Part shown: positions 52,249 through 63,805 of the stretch, in pieces
Layout of the letters: the number at the start of each line of letters is the position of its first letter
Position numbering within the stretch: position 1 is the stretch's first letter
DNA from: Myxocyprinus asiaticus
Lineage: Eukaryota > Chordata > Actinopteri > Cypriniformes > Catostomidae
Direction: 5' to 3'
Assembly: GCF_019703515.2 (NCBI RefSeq)
Contig: NC_059388.1
Span: forward strand, 4,677,979-4,741,978
DNA: 64,000 nucleotides
The notes under the pieces: model-generated
What the model was told of the DNA's origin: nothing
Databases searched by the model: none
What the model saw: only the letters and a program-made list of their open reading frames with translations
Program-made: the position numbers and the translations under genes

Positions 52249-53088
52249 ATTAAAGGAATAGCTCACCCAAAAATGAATATTCTGTCATTATTATTATTTA
52301 CTCACCCTCACATCATTCCAAACCAATATTTTTCAGTACAACACAAAAGTAGACATTTTTGCAATACAAAAGTTTATAGTGACCAGATATGGGTGTAATC
52401 TGATTACAAAGTAATCAGTTACTGTAATTTAATTACTTTAATAAAAGAAATTCGTGTAAAATAAGTATTGTTATTTTTTTCAATTCCTGTAATTGATTAC
52501 AGTTACTGACTTTATTAAAGTAACTTTAAGTACATTATTTAGGTTACACATATTTTTTAAATAATATTATTTATAATACATTTTAAATATGAATTCATTT
52601 ATTTGTATGTACATCTGTTTGTGTTTCTGTAAAAGCTGAAGTAGGAAATATAGACATTATTTTGAATTTGTTGAGTGGAAAAACAAAAACAATTCTATAA
52701 AAATGTTTTTTTTAAATCTAAAAAAGTAACTTGAAAGTAAATTAACTAGTAACTAGTAGATCCATTTTTCGATGAAGTAATTAGCAAAGTAATCTGATTA
52801 CAATTCTAGAAAAGTAATTTGTAGTGGATTACTTATTTTGAGTAATTTGCCCAACAATGACAGCGACCACATCTGTCAAACTCCAAAAAGACACCAGAAT
52901 TAGCTTTGGTTAGGAACAGAATTTCAGACATTATTCCTTGATATCCTTCATTTTCCAGTCCACGAACTGTTGCTGAACTCCTGTTGCTGAACTCCTGTTG
53001 CGTTCCAGAGAAAAAAGTATCAGTGGTTTGGCACGATTAGTGTGAGTGAATAAAAGCAGAATTTTCAGTTTTTGGTAACTATTCCTTT
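52249..53088. mobile_element. MITE (AAAGGAATAGCTCACCC) containing a second MITE
   Basis: The outer left end TAAAGGAATAGCTCACCCAA has its inverse TGGTAACTATTCCTTTAA at about 53072-53089. Inside, 52388-52857 has its own inverted ends: GGTGTAATCTGATTACAAAG pairs with GTAATCTGATTACAATTCTA near 52790-52810, and TTACTTATTTTGAGTAATTTGCCC marks the right end. A terminal fragment of the outer family is at 25700-26003. Confidence 0.8.
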
Positions 53089-53279
53089 AAAGCCAATTAC
53101 ATGGTAAGGATATCGAAAAAGAAAAAAGATATAGTAAGGAGAGAGTCATAGACAGTGATTGAGAGGACATTTCAAGCAACTAATGAATAAAACAAACACA
53201 GTTGTCTAATTATTGTAAATGTAACTACTAAAATACTTTTATGGAATGATGGGGGGGAGATAAAGTTAGAGAGACAGAT

Positions 53280-53660
53280 AAAAAGCGTGACAGGTCACAG
53301 TCAAAACTCCCTGTGGGACCTTAGTGAGACTGGAGGCAGTTACCCTGACGACTCACCGGCAATAACCACATCTACCGCCTTGATTGAAACCTGCTCTACC
53401 TCCTCTCTGAAAGATGGTGCAGTGTCTTAGGGATTGTGATATCTCTTATGGGAAAATATGGAGATCTAATTTCTCTCTTTATTACACATGTTTTCTGATT
53501 AGATCACTTTAACAAGCGCTGCAAACCTGCTCTTCTGATTGGCCCTATGACAGCATTGCCTTGGCGACATGCCGGCCTTTGATGGTCCCTCTGGACCTCA
53601 CCTAGCTGTTGTCAGGTCCAGGCTGAGAAATCAATTAGATCTGTGTGAGAAGACAGTAGC
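53280..53660. other. Non-repetitive, GC-richer island in AT-rich DNA
   Basis: This segment stands out from its AT-rich surroundings and matches no repeat seen elsewhere in the window. CTTCTGATTGGCCCTATGAC and GGCGACATGCCGGCC are example phrases. No exon was accepted, although the plus strand is open for about 40 codons up to a TAG near 53430. A conserved non-coding element is one possibility. Confidence 0.3.
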
Positions 53661-53809
53661 TAGACAACTAGTTAGTCATACAGCAACTAATTACATGAAA
53701 AAGCCTTAACCAACTTAGCATGGGATTTTCCGTGCTTCAATTCTCACCAATTCTCAACATCACCTGAGTAAAATCATGGTTACTACTGTAGGGCTTTACT
53801 GGTTGTTTA

Positions 53810-55800
53810 GATCAGTGTTACTATCAGAAATAATTAATAATTATTTCTTTAGTTATTAATTAATATTTAAATTAATTAATTGAATCTAACTCATTAAAAC
53901 CTCATATGGGGCTCCAGTAAATGTAGTGTGCTACATTTAGGAGCAAGTTTGGTTATTAGCAATAATTAATAATTATCAAAGATACTTATTAATTATTAAA
54001 ATCAATAGGACATTGATGAGAATCAATGTTAGCTTTTTTAATCCTTTAAATCAACAATTATCAAAGATAATCATTAATTGTTAACATCGCTGAAACATTA
54101 ATTAAAATTAACACTAGCTTATTGATCATTCAAATTCAACAATCATCAAAGATCAGGGACTACTAACCAGATAGTATAACAGTCTCAATATTAGATTGTT
54201 TTCTTAGGAAAATCGACATCCGAAGAATATCGATATTCGGGAAAAAAAACAATGAATGAAGGTTTGAATCCAAGCACTGACATCCCGTCAGCATGACACA
54301 GGCATATGCAAAACAAACCAAAACACTTCTCTTTGTAATATAAACAAAGTTTATTTATGCAGTAATATCAATTAATAATTAATACAATGCAGTCAATAAA
54401 CTTCCGACTTACAACTACAAACTAAACAGTGATATGATTAGATATGGAAACCAAAATAATCCTATAACACATAGGGTGTGTGTGTGACAGTGTGTGTGTG
54501 TATGTGTGTGTGTGTAAGGAGGGACGTGCACAAAATGGCGGACGTGACTCTTGTGGAGAGGATGTCACGCGAGACTTCCGGCCAGGGAATATGACCGCGA
54601 ATGGGGACGGCGAGAAACCAGTCAATGGCGTCTACCAGTTACCACGTGTATCCGCTTGTACGATAGCTTAGGGACAAAGCTGGGCTTTAGCATTAAGCTA
54701 TCTAGGAGCCAAAAATGTGTGCCAGAATGTTTGTGAGGGGTCGCGTGCGTATGTGTGTGTGTGGTTAGTATGAGAGAGAGAGTGAGAAGTGACGGCCCTA
54801 AAGCCGATTTCGCGATCGTGGGAGAGAAAGCAGCTGTTAGTTCATCGCTCAGAGACGCGGTGGACGGCTCGTAAACAGTCCCGCGTACTTTGACTCTTTA
54901 ATGGATGAACTCAGTTTACCTGTCTCACCCGCGATGGCGAAATTGCACAACAGTCCAATTTGGTTGGACCACAATACAGCAAAACAAATTCGTGATAATT
55001 AATACCCTGAGTATTAATAATGAGCGGACATGGTGGTCCGTAAACTGTACAAGCAAAAACCTTGAAATACAAGAATAACACACTATAATATTCTATCTCT
55101 GCCCAGACGTAAACCTCTTACTTGAATCGCATGAGGACACAGGTAGAATGTGTTTTCCTCCATCCTTTAACTCTGACCCGGTTCCTTGAGGCTCGGGTGA
55201 TGACGGGAGGCCGTTTCCTCGCTCTGTTGGCGGGCGGTACGGCTGTTGATTCTCGGCAGGCTGGCGAAGAACTAAGAAATGTCGACTTGATTGAAGATGT
55301 AAGAGAAATCTTTTATCTCTTCACTTCTGCAGGCAAACGGATGAAAATGCGAATTGCTCGGTGGTCTCCTTCGGATCCGTTAGAGTGTTCAGTTGAACAC
55401 AGAGTAATCTCAACTCGTCCAGCGAGATGGAGATTGTATGGCCACAGTTTCAAGTCGGACGTTACTTCCTTGTGCCACGAGGTTGCAACAGAGAGCAGCG
55501 ATGAGCTGCGTCTATACAGGACGAACAACGTTGCTGGAAGCAAATCCCAGAAGCATTTCAGAGGTATTTGAACTCCTGATGATGTCATGTTTGAGGGACG
55601 TTCTGTTGTCTGCCTCATCCAATAGGAGTTGAGAGTTCGATCCTTTAGTGAGCAAGGCTTCATGGGATTTGTAGTCTGTTTTGGACTCCCTTTGTTTGAT
55701 TTTGGCGCAATTTTTATCAGTATAATTTACGACTTGGAATGTGGGGGCTTGAGTTAGGTTTTTATGACTGTGTTAGGCCTGCCTTTGTCTTCTATCTGAA
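53810..55800 (-). repeat. Unclassified long repeat, possibly an LTR of a retrovirus-like element
   Basis: A left part of AT-rich AATTAATAATTATCAAAGAT phrases (at least three times, 53957-54145) changes abruptly to CpG-rich DNA at 54530-55650. There is a (TG)n tract at 54475-54515. The phrase AAAATGGCGGACGTGAC and the AAACAAAGTTTATTTATGCA zone near 54343 (reverse: a polyadenylation-like signal) would suit an LTR on the minus strand. ORFs at 55122-55571 and 55313-55663 overlap antisense and show no domain. Boundaries and class are uncertain. Confidence 0.35.
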
Positions 55801-55814
55801 TACATGAGGCCCAA

Positions 55815-57290
55815 AACTACAGTCACGGTTACGACAATATCACCACAGTAGAACCATGGTTACAACAGTCGTGGTTATATCAATATCACAACAGTAAAAT
55901 CAAGGTTACTAAAGTAGCGGTTACAACAATATGACCAGAGTAAAACCAAGGTTACTATAGTCATGGTTACGGCAATATCACCAGAGTAAAACCAAGGTTA
56001 CTACAATAGCAGTTAAGACAATACCACCAGAGTAGAACCATAGTTACTGCAGTCACGGTTATGACAATATCACCAGAGTAAAACCATGGTGCTTACAGTT
56101 GCGGTTACAACAATATCACCAGAAAAACCATCATCACCACAGTCTCAGTTACGCAAACTATCACCAGAGTAAACCCAAGGCTACTTCAGTCGCGGTTACG
56201 AAAATATCTCCAGAGTAAAACCATGGTTCCTACAGTTGCGGTTACGACAATGTCACCAGAGTAAAACCATGGTTACTAGTCGCGGTTACAACAATATCGC
56301 CAGAGTAAAACCATGGTTACTACAATCGCAGTTACGACAATACCACCAGAGTAGAACCATGGTTACTACAGTCACGGTTACGTCAATATCACAATAGTAA
56401 AATCAAGGTTACTACAGTAGCAGTTATGACAATATGACCAGAGTAAAACCAAGGTTACTACAGTTGTGGTTAAGTCAATATCACTATAGTAAAATCAAGG
56501 TTATTACAGTAGCGGTTACGACAATATGACAAGAGTAAAACCAAGGTTACTGAGTCATGGTTACGGCAATATCACCAGAGTAAAACCAAGGTTACTACAG
56601 TCGTGGTTACGACAACAACACCAGAGTAAAACCAAGGTTACTACAGTCATGGTTACAACAATACCACCAGAGTAGAACCATAGTTACTGCAGTTGCAGTT
56701 ACGACAATATCACCAGAGTAAAACCATCATTACCACAGTCTCAGTTATGCAAAATATCACCAGAGTAAAACCACAATAGTAAAACCAAGGTTACTATAGT
56801 CATGGTTACGACAATACCACCAGAGTAAAACCAAGGTTACTACAGTCATGGTTACGACAACACCACCAGAGTAAAACCAAGGTTACTACAGTCATGGTTA
56901 TGACAACATCACCAGAGTAAATCCATGGTTACTACAATCGTGGTTACGACAATACCACCAGAGTAGAACCATGGTTACTACAGTCACAGTTACGTCAATA
57001 TCACAATAGTAAAATCAAGGTTACTACAGTGGCGGTTACGACAGTATGACCACAGTAAAACCAAGGTTACTACAGTCATGGTTACAGCAATATCACCAGA
57101 GTAAAACCAAGGTTAACTACAGTCGTGGTTACGACAACATCACCAGAGTAAAACCAAGGTTACTACAGTCATGGTTACGCCAATATCACCAGAGTAAAAC
57201 CATTATTACCACAGTCTCAGTTACGTAAAATATCACCAGAGTAAAACCATGGTTACTACAGTCGCGATTACTACAATATTACTGTAATAA
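55815..57290. repeat. 46-bp minisatellite, about 32 units
   Basis: The unit CCAGAGTAAAACCAAGGTTA CTACAGTCATGGTTACGACAATATCA repeats with a 46-bp period and scattered changes (AAGG/ATGG, GTCGCGG/GTCATGG, CAATATC/CAACACC). Some stretches alternate two unit types, suggesting a higher-order repeat. Palindromes AACCATGGTT occur where ATGG replaces AAGG. The ORF at 57046-57228 is a repeat artefact. Confidence 0.93.
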
Positions 57291-57299
57291 ATCTTTTGT

Positions 57300-58540
57300 A
57301 GCCACCAGTCATAGTTACTATGGAAACTTCAGTATTGCTGTATTAAAACCATTGTTAATTTTAAACAAGAGTGTTAAAAAAATAGGATCACAAGTTTAAA
57401 TTGGACATAAATGTATACTTATTGTTCATTAATAAACTAGAAAACACCCTTTTTTATATAACTGATTTGAAATATAGTGATAAACAGCAGCAATACACTA
57501 AATATTTAGCTTAAAAAAGAAGGCAAAGTAGCTTTAAGGCTGCATGGGGCTCAAGTGAATAAGTGAATCATTTATGTGAACTAGTTAATCTGCATGAACC
57601 ATCCAAAAGAACTGACTTACTAAAATTACTGAGTTCCCAGCGCTAAATATAAGAGAATCGTTCATTCTAACCAGTTCATTTAAAATAAGCATTACATGAG
57701 AGAGAAAATGGAGATGAGAGAGTATCTGACATTGACATAGAAAGGAGGGTGAAAAGCAAAGAAATTGATATATGTCTTAGCAAACCTCACAGTGAGGATG
57801 GAAAGAGTGTCACAACAATGTGACAGAGGGTTCATGACACAACAAACACAAATTCTGTGAGAACAACTCTACTTCTATTTTATTCACTCTCCATCTGCTG
57901 GGTTGTCCTTAGACCTCTGTGAAATCCCAGACGATTGTGTTTGGCTTTGGCTTTTCCTATAGAGTGACCTGGATAACGGCTCCTCAGAGAATACGGCATC
58001 TCACTGAACTAGATTCAAACTGCTCTGAGAGAGAGATGCCTTCACACTCAAAACACAAGCACTTCACTCCAGCAGTTCAACACCTGGACTCAAGTGGCTC
58101 AGATTGGGAAGTATCCACATTTATTGACACAAGACTTTCAATAATGCCACAAACAGGATATGAGGCAGAATATTTACATCCAAGCAACATGTTGGAAATT
58201 TTAGTTTGCAACAGTTTGAGAAGTAACTCACAGGTTTGTAGCCTGGTCAACATGACGAACGCTCAAGATATTTAGGTGCAGTTGAACAGGTAGGAGTTGG
58301 ACACACACACACAGGGAGAGAAGGTGAACATCTGCCATGCTATTGCTTGAATATTCTCAGTGCCTCTTTCAAAGTTGCCTGCCCTATTTTCATCTGACAG
58401 GGGCTGTGAGAGCCTGGAACCAGTTTGCATCCATGCTCTCTTTTGTGGGCTACACTTAAGAGGCCAGCACAACACACACACACGTACACACAATCAGACA
58501 CATAAAAGCCAAAGACAGTAGAACAAACCTACAATGTGCA
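57300..58540. other. Gene-free DNA with one unassigned ORF
   Basis: The ORF at 57919-58275 (118 codons) begins KSQTIVFGFGFSYRVTWITA and has no recognised domain, splice context or homologue I know. It is most likely chance. The remaining sequence shows no exon. Confidence 0.35.
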
Positions 58541-58544
58541 CAAA

Positions 58545-58545
<1 letters not shown>

Positions 58546-58584
<39 letters not shown>

Positions 58585-58606
58585 GTCTGTCTGTCTGTCT
58601 GTCTGT
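58546..58606. repeat. (TATC)n(TGTC)n compound microsatellite
   Basis: About nine CTAT units then seven CTGT units, ending in CTA next to a Tc1 terminus. Confidence 0.97.
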
Positions 58607-58609
58607 CTA

Positions 58610-59125
58610 CAGTTGAAGTCAGAAGTTTACATACACTTAGCATTATTTACACCACTCCACAGATTTCATATTAGCAAACTATAGTTTTGGCAAGTCGTTT
58701 AGGACATCTACTTTGTGCATGACACAATTAATTTTTCCAACAATTGTTTACAGACAGATTGTTTCACTTTGAATTGACTATATCACAATTCCAGTGGGAC
58801 AGAAGTTTACATACACTAAGTTAACTGTGCCTTTAAGCAGCTTGGAAAATTCCAGAAAATTATGTCAAGCCTTCAGACAATTAGCCAATTAGCTTCTGAT
58901 AGGAGGTGTACTGAATTGGATGTATTTTAAGGCCTGCGTTCAAACTCAGTGCCTCTTTGCTTGACATCATTGAAAAATCAATAGAAGTCAGCCAAGGCCT
59001 CAGAAAAAAAATTGTGGACCTCCACAAGTCTGGTTCATACTTGGGAGCAATTTCCAAACTCCTGAAGGAACCATGTTCATCTGTACAAACAACAGTATGC
59101 AAGTATAAACACCAGAGTAAGAGTA
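58610..59125 (+). mobile_element. Sleeping Beauty-type Tc1 element, 5' third only
   Basis: Starts CAGTTGAAGTCAGAAGTTTA after a TA. It has the inner direct repeat CCAGTGGGACAGAAGTTTAC at 58791-58810 and then the transposase start. The coding part reads IEVSQGLRKKIVDLHKSGSY and LGAISKLLKEPCSSVQTTVC, the first helix-turn-helix of the paired-like DNA-binding domain. It has no recognisable ATG context and a QTT/KYKH end. Homology stops near 59125. No catalytic domain, no right end. Confidence 0.88.
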
Positions 59126-59464
59126 CAGTTCCAATCTACTTGAATGGAGAAAGACAAAAAAACTCCAAAATGTTTGGTCAAAATATCGACCAAAGAACAA
59201 ACATATTCCAAATCAGCAGTACAATCTGACAACAATATCGTACACAGTATATACTGTATATTTATATCATAAATTGTGTTACTTTAGCTTACATAGATCA
59301 CACTAAAAATGCTATTTTCCGGGACATCCTTTTATACATCTGCCATTTTGGGTGTTCCAATTTCTCCCATTCATTTTAAAACAAGTGCTCTGTCTCTATA
59401 TAAATAGTCTCTGGTTGCGCTCTGTAGTTTAGTATAGTTCATTAGGGTTTTGGAACAGAGACTG

Positions 59465-59555
59465 TGATGAGGAGGAGGCAGTGGCCGGGCTGTGAAGATA
59501 CATGCCCGATTCTGAGTTGCTAATCATTGGGAGGGAGATAAGGGAAGAGCCGGGG

Positions 59556-59599
<44 letters not shown>

Positions 59600-59710
59600 C
59601 ACACAGAGAGACACACACGTGGCCGCACTGTGTGTGTGTTTATGTTGCTGTGTTTTCAGTTTGATGTTCTATTTGATTAAAGCTCCTTTCCCAAACTTCT
59701 ACAGAGCCAT
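59465..59710 (+). repeat. LTR-like block with (GA)n
   Basis: GATGAGGAGGAGGCAGTGGC at the start, GGGAGGGAGATAAGGGAAGA, a (GA)n run at 59561-59595 and TATTTGATTAAAGCTCC at the end resemble the layout of the LTR at 8304-8535 read in reverse. Terminal dinucleotides and target duplication were not verified. Confidence 0.3.
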
Positions 59711-59999
59711 TCACAGAGAAGCTGAAAACAAGACATCTCTTGAACAGACGTAAAACTTTGTACGTGCATTGAAAAAGAAAACAGACCCACACCTTTCTCC
59801 ATTTTGCCCACTTTCCTCTTTGCCAATCACAGGAAATGTTGAGAGAGCATAGGAGAGAAGCCCTGGGGAGGAGGGCAAGCGCAAGATGGGATATTCCTGA
59901 GCTTTGGAATGCCGCAAGCATGCCAAGTAGAATACTGAAGAGTTGAGATCTGTGACCCGAGAAAGCATGACTTCATCAGAACTATCGCGCTCTCGCTCG

Positions 60000-60003
60000 C
60001 TCG

Positions 60004-60044
<41 letters not shown>

Positions 60045-60052
60045 TTTCGCCC
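60000..60052. repeat. (TC)n microsatellite
   Basis: CTCGCTCGCTCGCTCTCTGT followed by a (TC)n run; it generates the serine/leucine and arginine/glutamate ORFs on either strand. Confidence 0.92.
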
Positions 60053-60599
60053 ACCCTGTCTGTTTTTCTCCACTCCTCCTGACTCTATGGTGGCAGACAG
60101 CGAGAAAGGCATGTGGAAAGCTGGCTATAGAGAAGGAGCATTTGGTCACTGGTCTGTTTTATGGCTACCAGAAATAACTAAGAACAGTAACTGTTCAGAC
60201 CTCCATGAGAGAATCATATCAGAATCATTATCATGGTGGTGATGTACAGCATCACATGATTGTAACATGTTAGTCCAATGCCATGGTACTAAATGTTTAC
60301 AGTAGTCATATACGTATCATAGTATTTACATTGAACTCCAAAGTATATGGTATTACCACGGCACTGTCCCAAAAACATGTTAAAAGCATGCTACTTTTGG
60401 CACTTTTTTGTAAATGATCATATAAGAGAGACAACAGTTTGTGATAATGTGCTGATGTTAAATAAAGAAGCTATTTCTACCTGACCTGATCCAAAATAAT
60501 AATTTTTTTTTTTTTTTACCTGACAGAAAATGTTTCACATTGCAGTTATGCCTGTATACAATTAAACACAGACACACAAGCTCTGTTGCAAACTCAGTG

Positions 60600-60915
60600 A
60601 GCTATCTACCCAGACAGATTTTTAAGGCATAATAGGCACTGTATGAAGTGAAGGCTGTTCCAAAAGGCAAAATTACTCTGCCTGCTAATTTATTATTATT
60701 ATTGTGCATTTATGCCTCACATCCACACTAGTATGCCATTTTCTTCCAATGAAAACGGAGACTTTTGAAAACTCTCTCCAAAACTACATACTTTGGAAAA
60801 CTGTGATGTTATGAACCTGAAAATGGAGGTTTCAAACTTAAACAGATTAGTGTTGACGTGGCCTAAGATAGCTTGTTCTGGCCAAATTCTAAGGCAGCAT
60901 CACTCTATCCTTTAT
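60600..60915. repeat. Interspersed repeat shared with 40000-40150
   Basis: TTTTTAAGGCATAATAGGCA ... GAAGGCTGTTCCAAAAGGC ... GGCCAAATTCTAAGGCAGCA parallels TTTTAAGGTATCATAGGCAT ... GAAGGCCGTTCCAAAGAG ... GACCAAATTCTAAGGCAGCA at 40029-40132. About 170 extra bases (60690-60865) are present here only. Confidence 0.6.
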
Positions 60916-61164
60916 GAAATAAGCAATCACAGTATGTGCTGTGACAAGCACAATGGAAAATTCATTTAAATGGCAGACAGTTGAGAAAATATTGTTTACA
61001 TACATACTGTTTATTTCCCTGAAAACTAAAAAATAGTAATAAAAAAGACCGTTTTATCTAATTAAAATTGACTGTTTTTCCTAATGTTTCTGGGAGTTAT
61101 GAATTTAAAAAAATATTTGTAGCCTATTAAGAGTGTTAGCAATTAGCAACATGCTAACATAAAA

Positions 61165-61252
61165 CCACGAGGAAGTTACCCAATGTGACTCTACATTGGG
61201 TAACTCCAGGGGTGGTAGCCAGCCTCTTTTACCACTGAGCTACCCAGGCTCC
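61165..61252 (-). mobile_element. tRNA-derived SINE, internally deleted, minus strand
   Basis: On the minus strand GGGAGCCTGGGTAGCTCAGT GGTAAAAGAGGCTGGCTACC is a tRNA-like head with an A-box (TAGCTCAGTGG). The body between the head and the 3' part (AGAGTCACATTGGGTAACTT CCTCGTGG) is missing, including the B-box, so it cannot be transcribed by Pol III. A different SINE family from the one at 20371. Confidence 0.7.
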
Positions 61253-61259
61253 CTCGTAC

Positions 61260-63170
61260 ATCTTTTCTAAATTTGGCTAATTTATATGATATTGTGTGAC
61301 TGCACTCATTTGAATTCCTACAACTTTCACTATAGCCAATGACATCGCTGGACACCATTTCCATCTATTACGCAACAATTACTTGCTTCTGACACACACA
61401 CAACAGCTTCCTATCATGTTTACACACGCTACTGATTGGTTAAGTTTAGATAAGGGGTAAGGGCATAATATTAATAAGCATGTCCTTAACACCTCGTTCG
61501 CGGAACTCGCGCTTCCGCATTACACATCCGGGAATTTGCATGTGATGAAGTCGTACGAGTTTATGCAAACAAAATCGTGTGAGATCATATGAAATACTCG
61601 TAATTTATGTACAAATTTTCATGAGATCGTGTTGGAACTTCAAATAATTCCTTAGTATTATATGTACAAAAATGTTTTCATGAGATAATCATGCCAAGAT
61701 ATCAGCAAGTTTGTCATATGCGAGAAAAATGCCTCGCCATGTGGCATAATCTATTTATACTGCCTATTTAATCTGTTTAATCTATTTATAGTGACATTTT
61801 AAATTCGCCTACTTGCAAATGTCAGATTATCGCACTAAACGGCAACTTAAAATGGTTGGAAGGAGCCAAGTTAATTTGAGGGAGATCTTGTCGCTGAGAG
61901 AGAAATCAATTCAGAGGTCGCTCTATGTGGGGACAGAGGGGCAGGCAACCCCCCGGGTGAATAACTTTGGGGGGTGTGCTAAAGCAGGTTTCGACCAGGG
62001 TGCAATACAAACTAGAACCACTACTGAGTCGAAGGGAAGATAATTAAACTTATGAGAGCGTTCAGGGACTTAAGAAGCATTAGCTTTTGTGTTTCTTTGC
62101 ATGCATACTGAAGCAGGCCTTCACTTTAGATATGGTAAAGGTGTCACTTGAGTTTAACTTTAAAATGTAGTTATAAAATAGAGCTCCCTCAATATAATTC
62201 GGAAAAGGTCAACTAGTTTACTATTACTGGTGGTTACGTGACATATATGACCTGAGGGCAATTCACCTTCAAGGTCAGAGCAAGAGTTATTGAGCAGCTA
62301 TTAGAGGTTTCAAGTGCAACATTCTGTTTTTAAAAGGAGGCTTGACACAGGCTTGACTACTTTGACACAGAGAGGTTGCATGGTTTTGGTGCAATTGTCA
62401 TTTTGCAAAAACAGTTCTTGCTTAATTTCTAATCAGACATGATTGAAAGTAAAGACTTGTGGTTCAGTAGTGTGTGGGATATTAATTCAGTCCACTCTGA
62501 CTGATTCAGTAAGTTCATTCAGTGAAGGATTCGTCAGACTTATTCAAACCTACAGTATTAAGTTTGATTAAAAGACCCAGCTAATGTGAGTCATTTTTAT
62601 TTATTTTTTTTCACAAATTGAACTACATTAGTTGCGTTTTATGTTCGTTTTGGAGTGCAGCTATTGAACACAACGCAATAGAAAGTGTTGTTTTGGAGTT
62701 ATTTCAACACACTCTTTCTATCTCATCACTTTCAGTTCAAAGGGCAAGCTTACAACTCGGGTAAAATATAATATATTTTGCCGTGGTGCTGGAGATTTAG
62801 TACCCTACATATGAACAACTTGAGAGAGATGCATAAATGTTTACAAATGCTTTGAGGCTCATAGAAAATTTTATGAATAGGTTGATGTTATTGTATTTAT
62901 AATAAATGAGATTAAATATGTTTAACGGCATTACATTTATTTAATGCATTTATCTTATTTGATTTTTGTATTTCTGGTGGGCACTCAACTTCCAAGCAAA
63001 AATCAAGGTTACAGTCAGGCACTTTTATTGGAAGAGAATGGGGCCAATTTTTTGAGGGTTTAAAAGGCAGAAATGTGAATGTTATAATTTTTCGAAAGCA
63101 CTTTCATTCATTCTTCTGTTAAAACTTTTTTTGCTTGTGTCATCTAAAACTTGCAATGACACCTAGTGGC
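61260..63170. other. Gene-free DNA
   Basis: No exon recognised. The 76-codon ORF at 61813-62043 lies in a locally GC-richer block (GGGGCAGGCAACCCCCCGGG near 61939) but has no known domain. Confidence 0.4.
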
Positions 63171-63179
63171 GTGGATGCA

Positions 63180-63484
63180 ACATCATTCAAAATAGATAAA
63201 GTAGAAATTCACTATTCACAGTCGGCCATGATTAATTTAATCCAAGAGTGAAAGTGTCCAATAACAGGCTGGTTACTGTGATTAAGCCAGTTGTATTTGA
63301 CTGGTCATGTGATCTCAACATGGCAGCCCCCATGAGGGGACAGCTTTTATAAGGTTACTGATATGACTGGATTCTTTATTTTATGTGAGTGCTCATGATT
63401 TTATATATATGTTTCAAAATTACAATTAATTTCTTTAGGACTAAAACCTTTTTAATGAGAAAAAAATTACTGAGTGCACCTCTT
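63180..63484. repeat. Interspersed repeat copy B, inverted relative to 27586-27800
   Basis: ATTTGACTGGTCATGTGATC TCAACATGGCAGCC at 63295-63330 is the reverse complement of the core at 27765-27790. It extends further than copy A on the side near 63180. Confidence 0.65.
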
Positions 63485-63805
63485 AATTGTCGTTTTTACA
63501 GTCATTTTAGGGTTTACAGCGTTACATCGTTATGGCAATGAAGTTGTAAAATTGGATAAAATTTTACACAGAAAAGGTTAGTAAGTGATTTTATCAGACT
63601 AAAAACATGGTAACCCGCATATTATTTACGTCTTGTATTTTAACGTTAACAGATTGGCCCCATTCACTTCCATTGTAAGTGCCTTACTGTAACCCAGACC
63701 TTTGCTTTTTAAGGAGGGACAAGTCAAAATGTATTTTTGTGGTTATCAATGCCACAAATGCTATCGATTGAGCTTAACTTGTATTGAACCCGGAATATTC
63801 CTTTG
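63485..63805. mobile_element. Partial copy of the 40219-40857 MITE
   Basis: TGGCCCCATTCACTTCCATT, GGAGGGACAAGTCAAAATGT and the end AACTTGTATTGAACCCGGAA match the right half of the element at 40219-40857 in the same orientation. The left end is missing. Confidence 0.75.

Noticed and set aside
53353..53410. Minus-strand 57-nt segment between CTTTCAG and GTGAGTC as an exon
   Set aside because: Translations do not resemble copine or any family I know, and short splice-like pairs are common by chance. Kept only as part of a candidate conserved segment.
55122..55663. ORFs of 149 and 116 codons in the CpG-rich block as exons
   Set aside because: They overlap on opposite strands, lack splice sites in agreement and have no domain. 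High GC lowers stop frequency and explains open frames.
61165..61252. Functional tRNA gene on the minus strand
   Set aside because: Only the A-box half is present; the B-box region is deleted.
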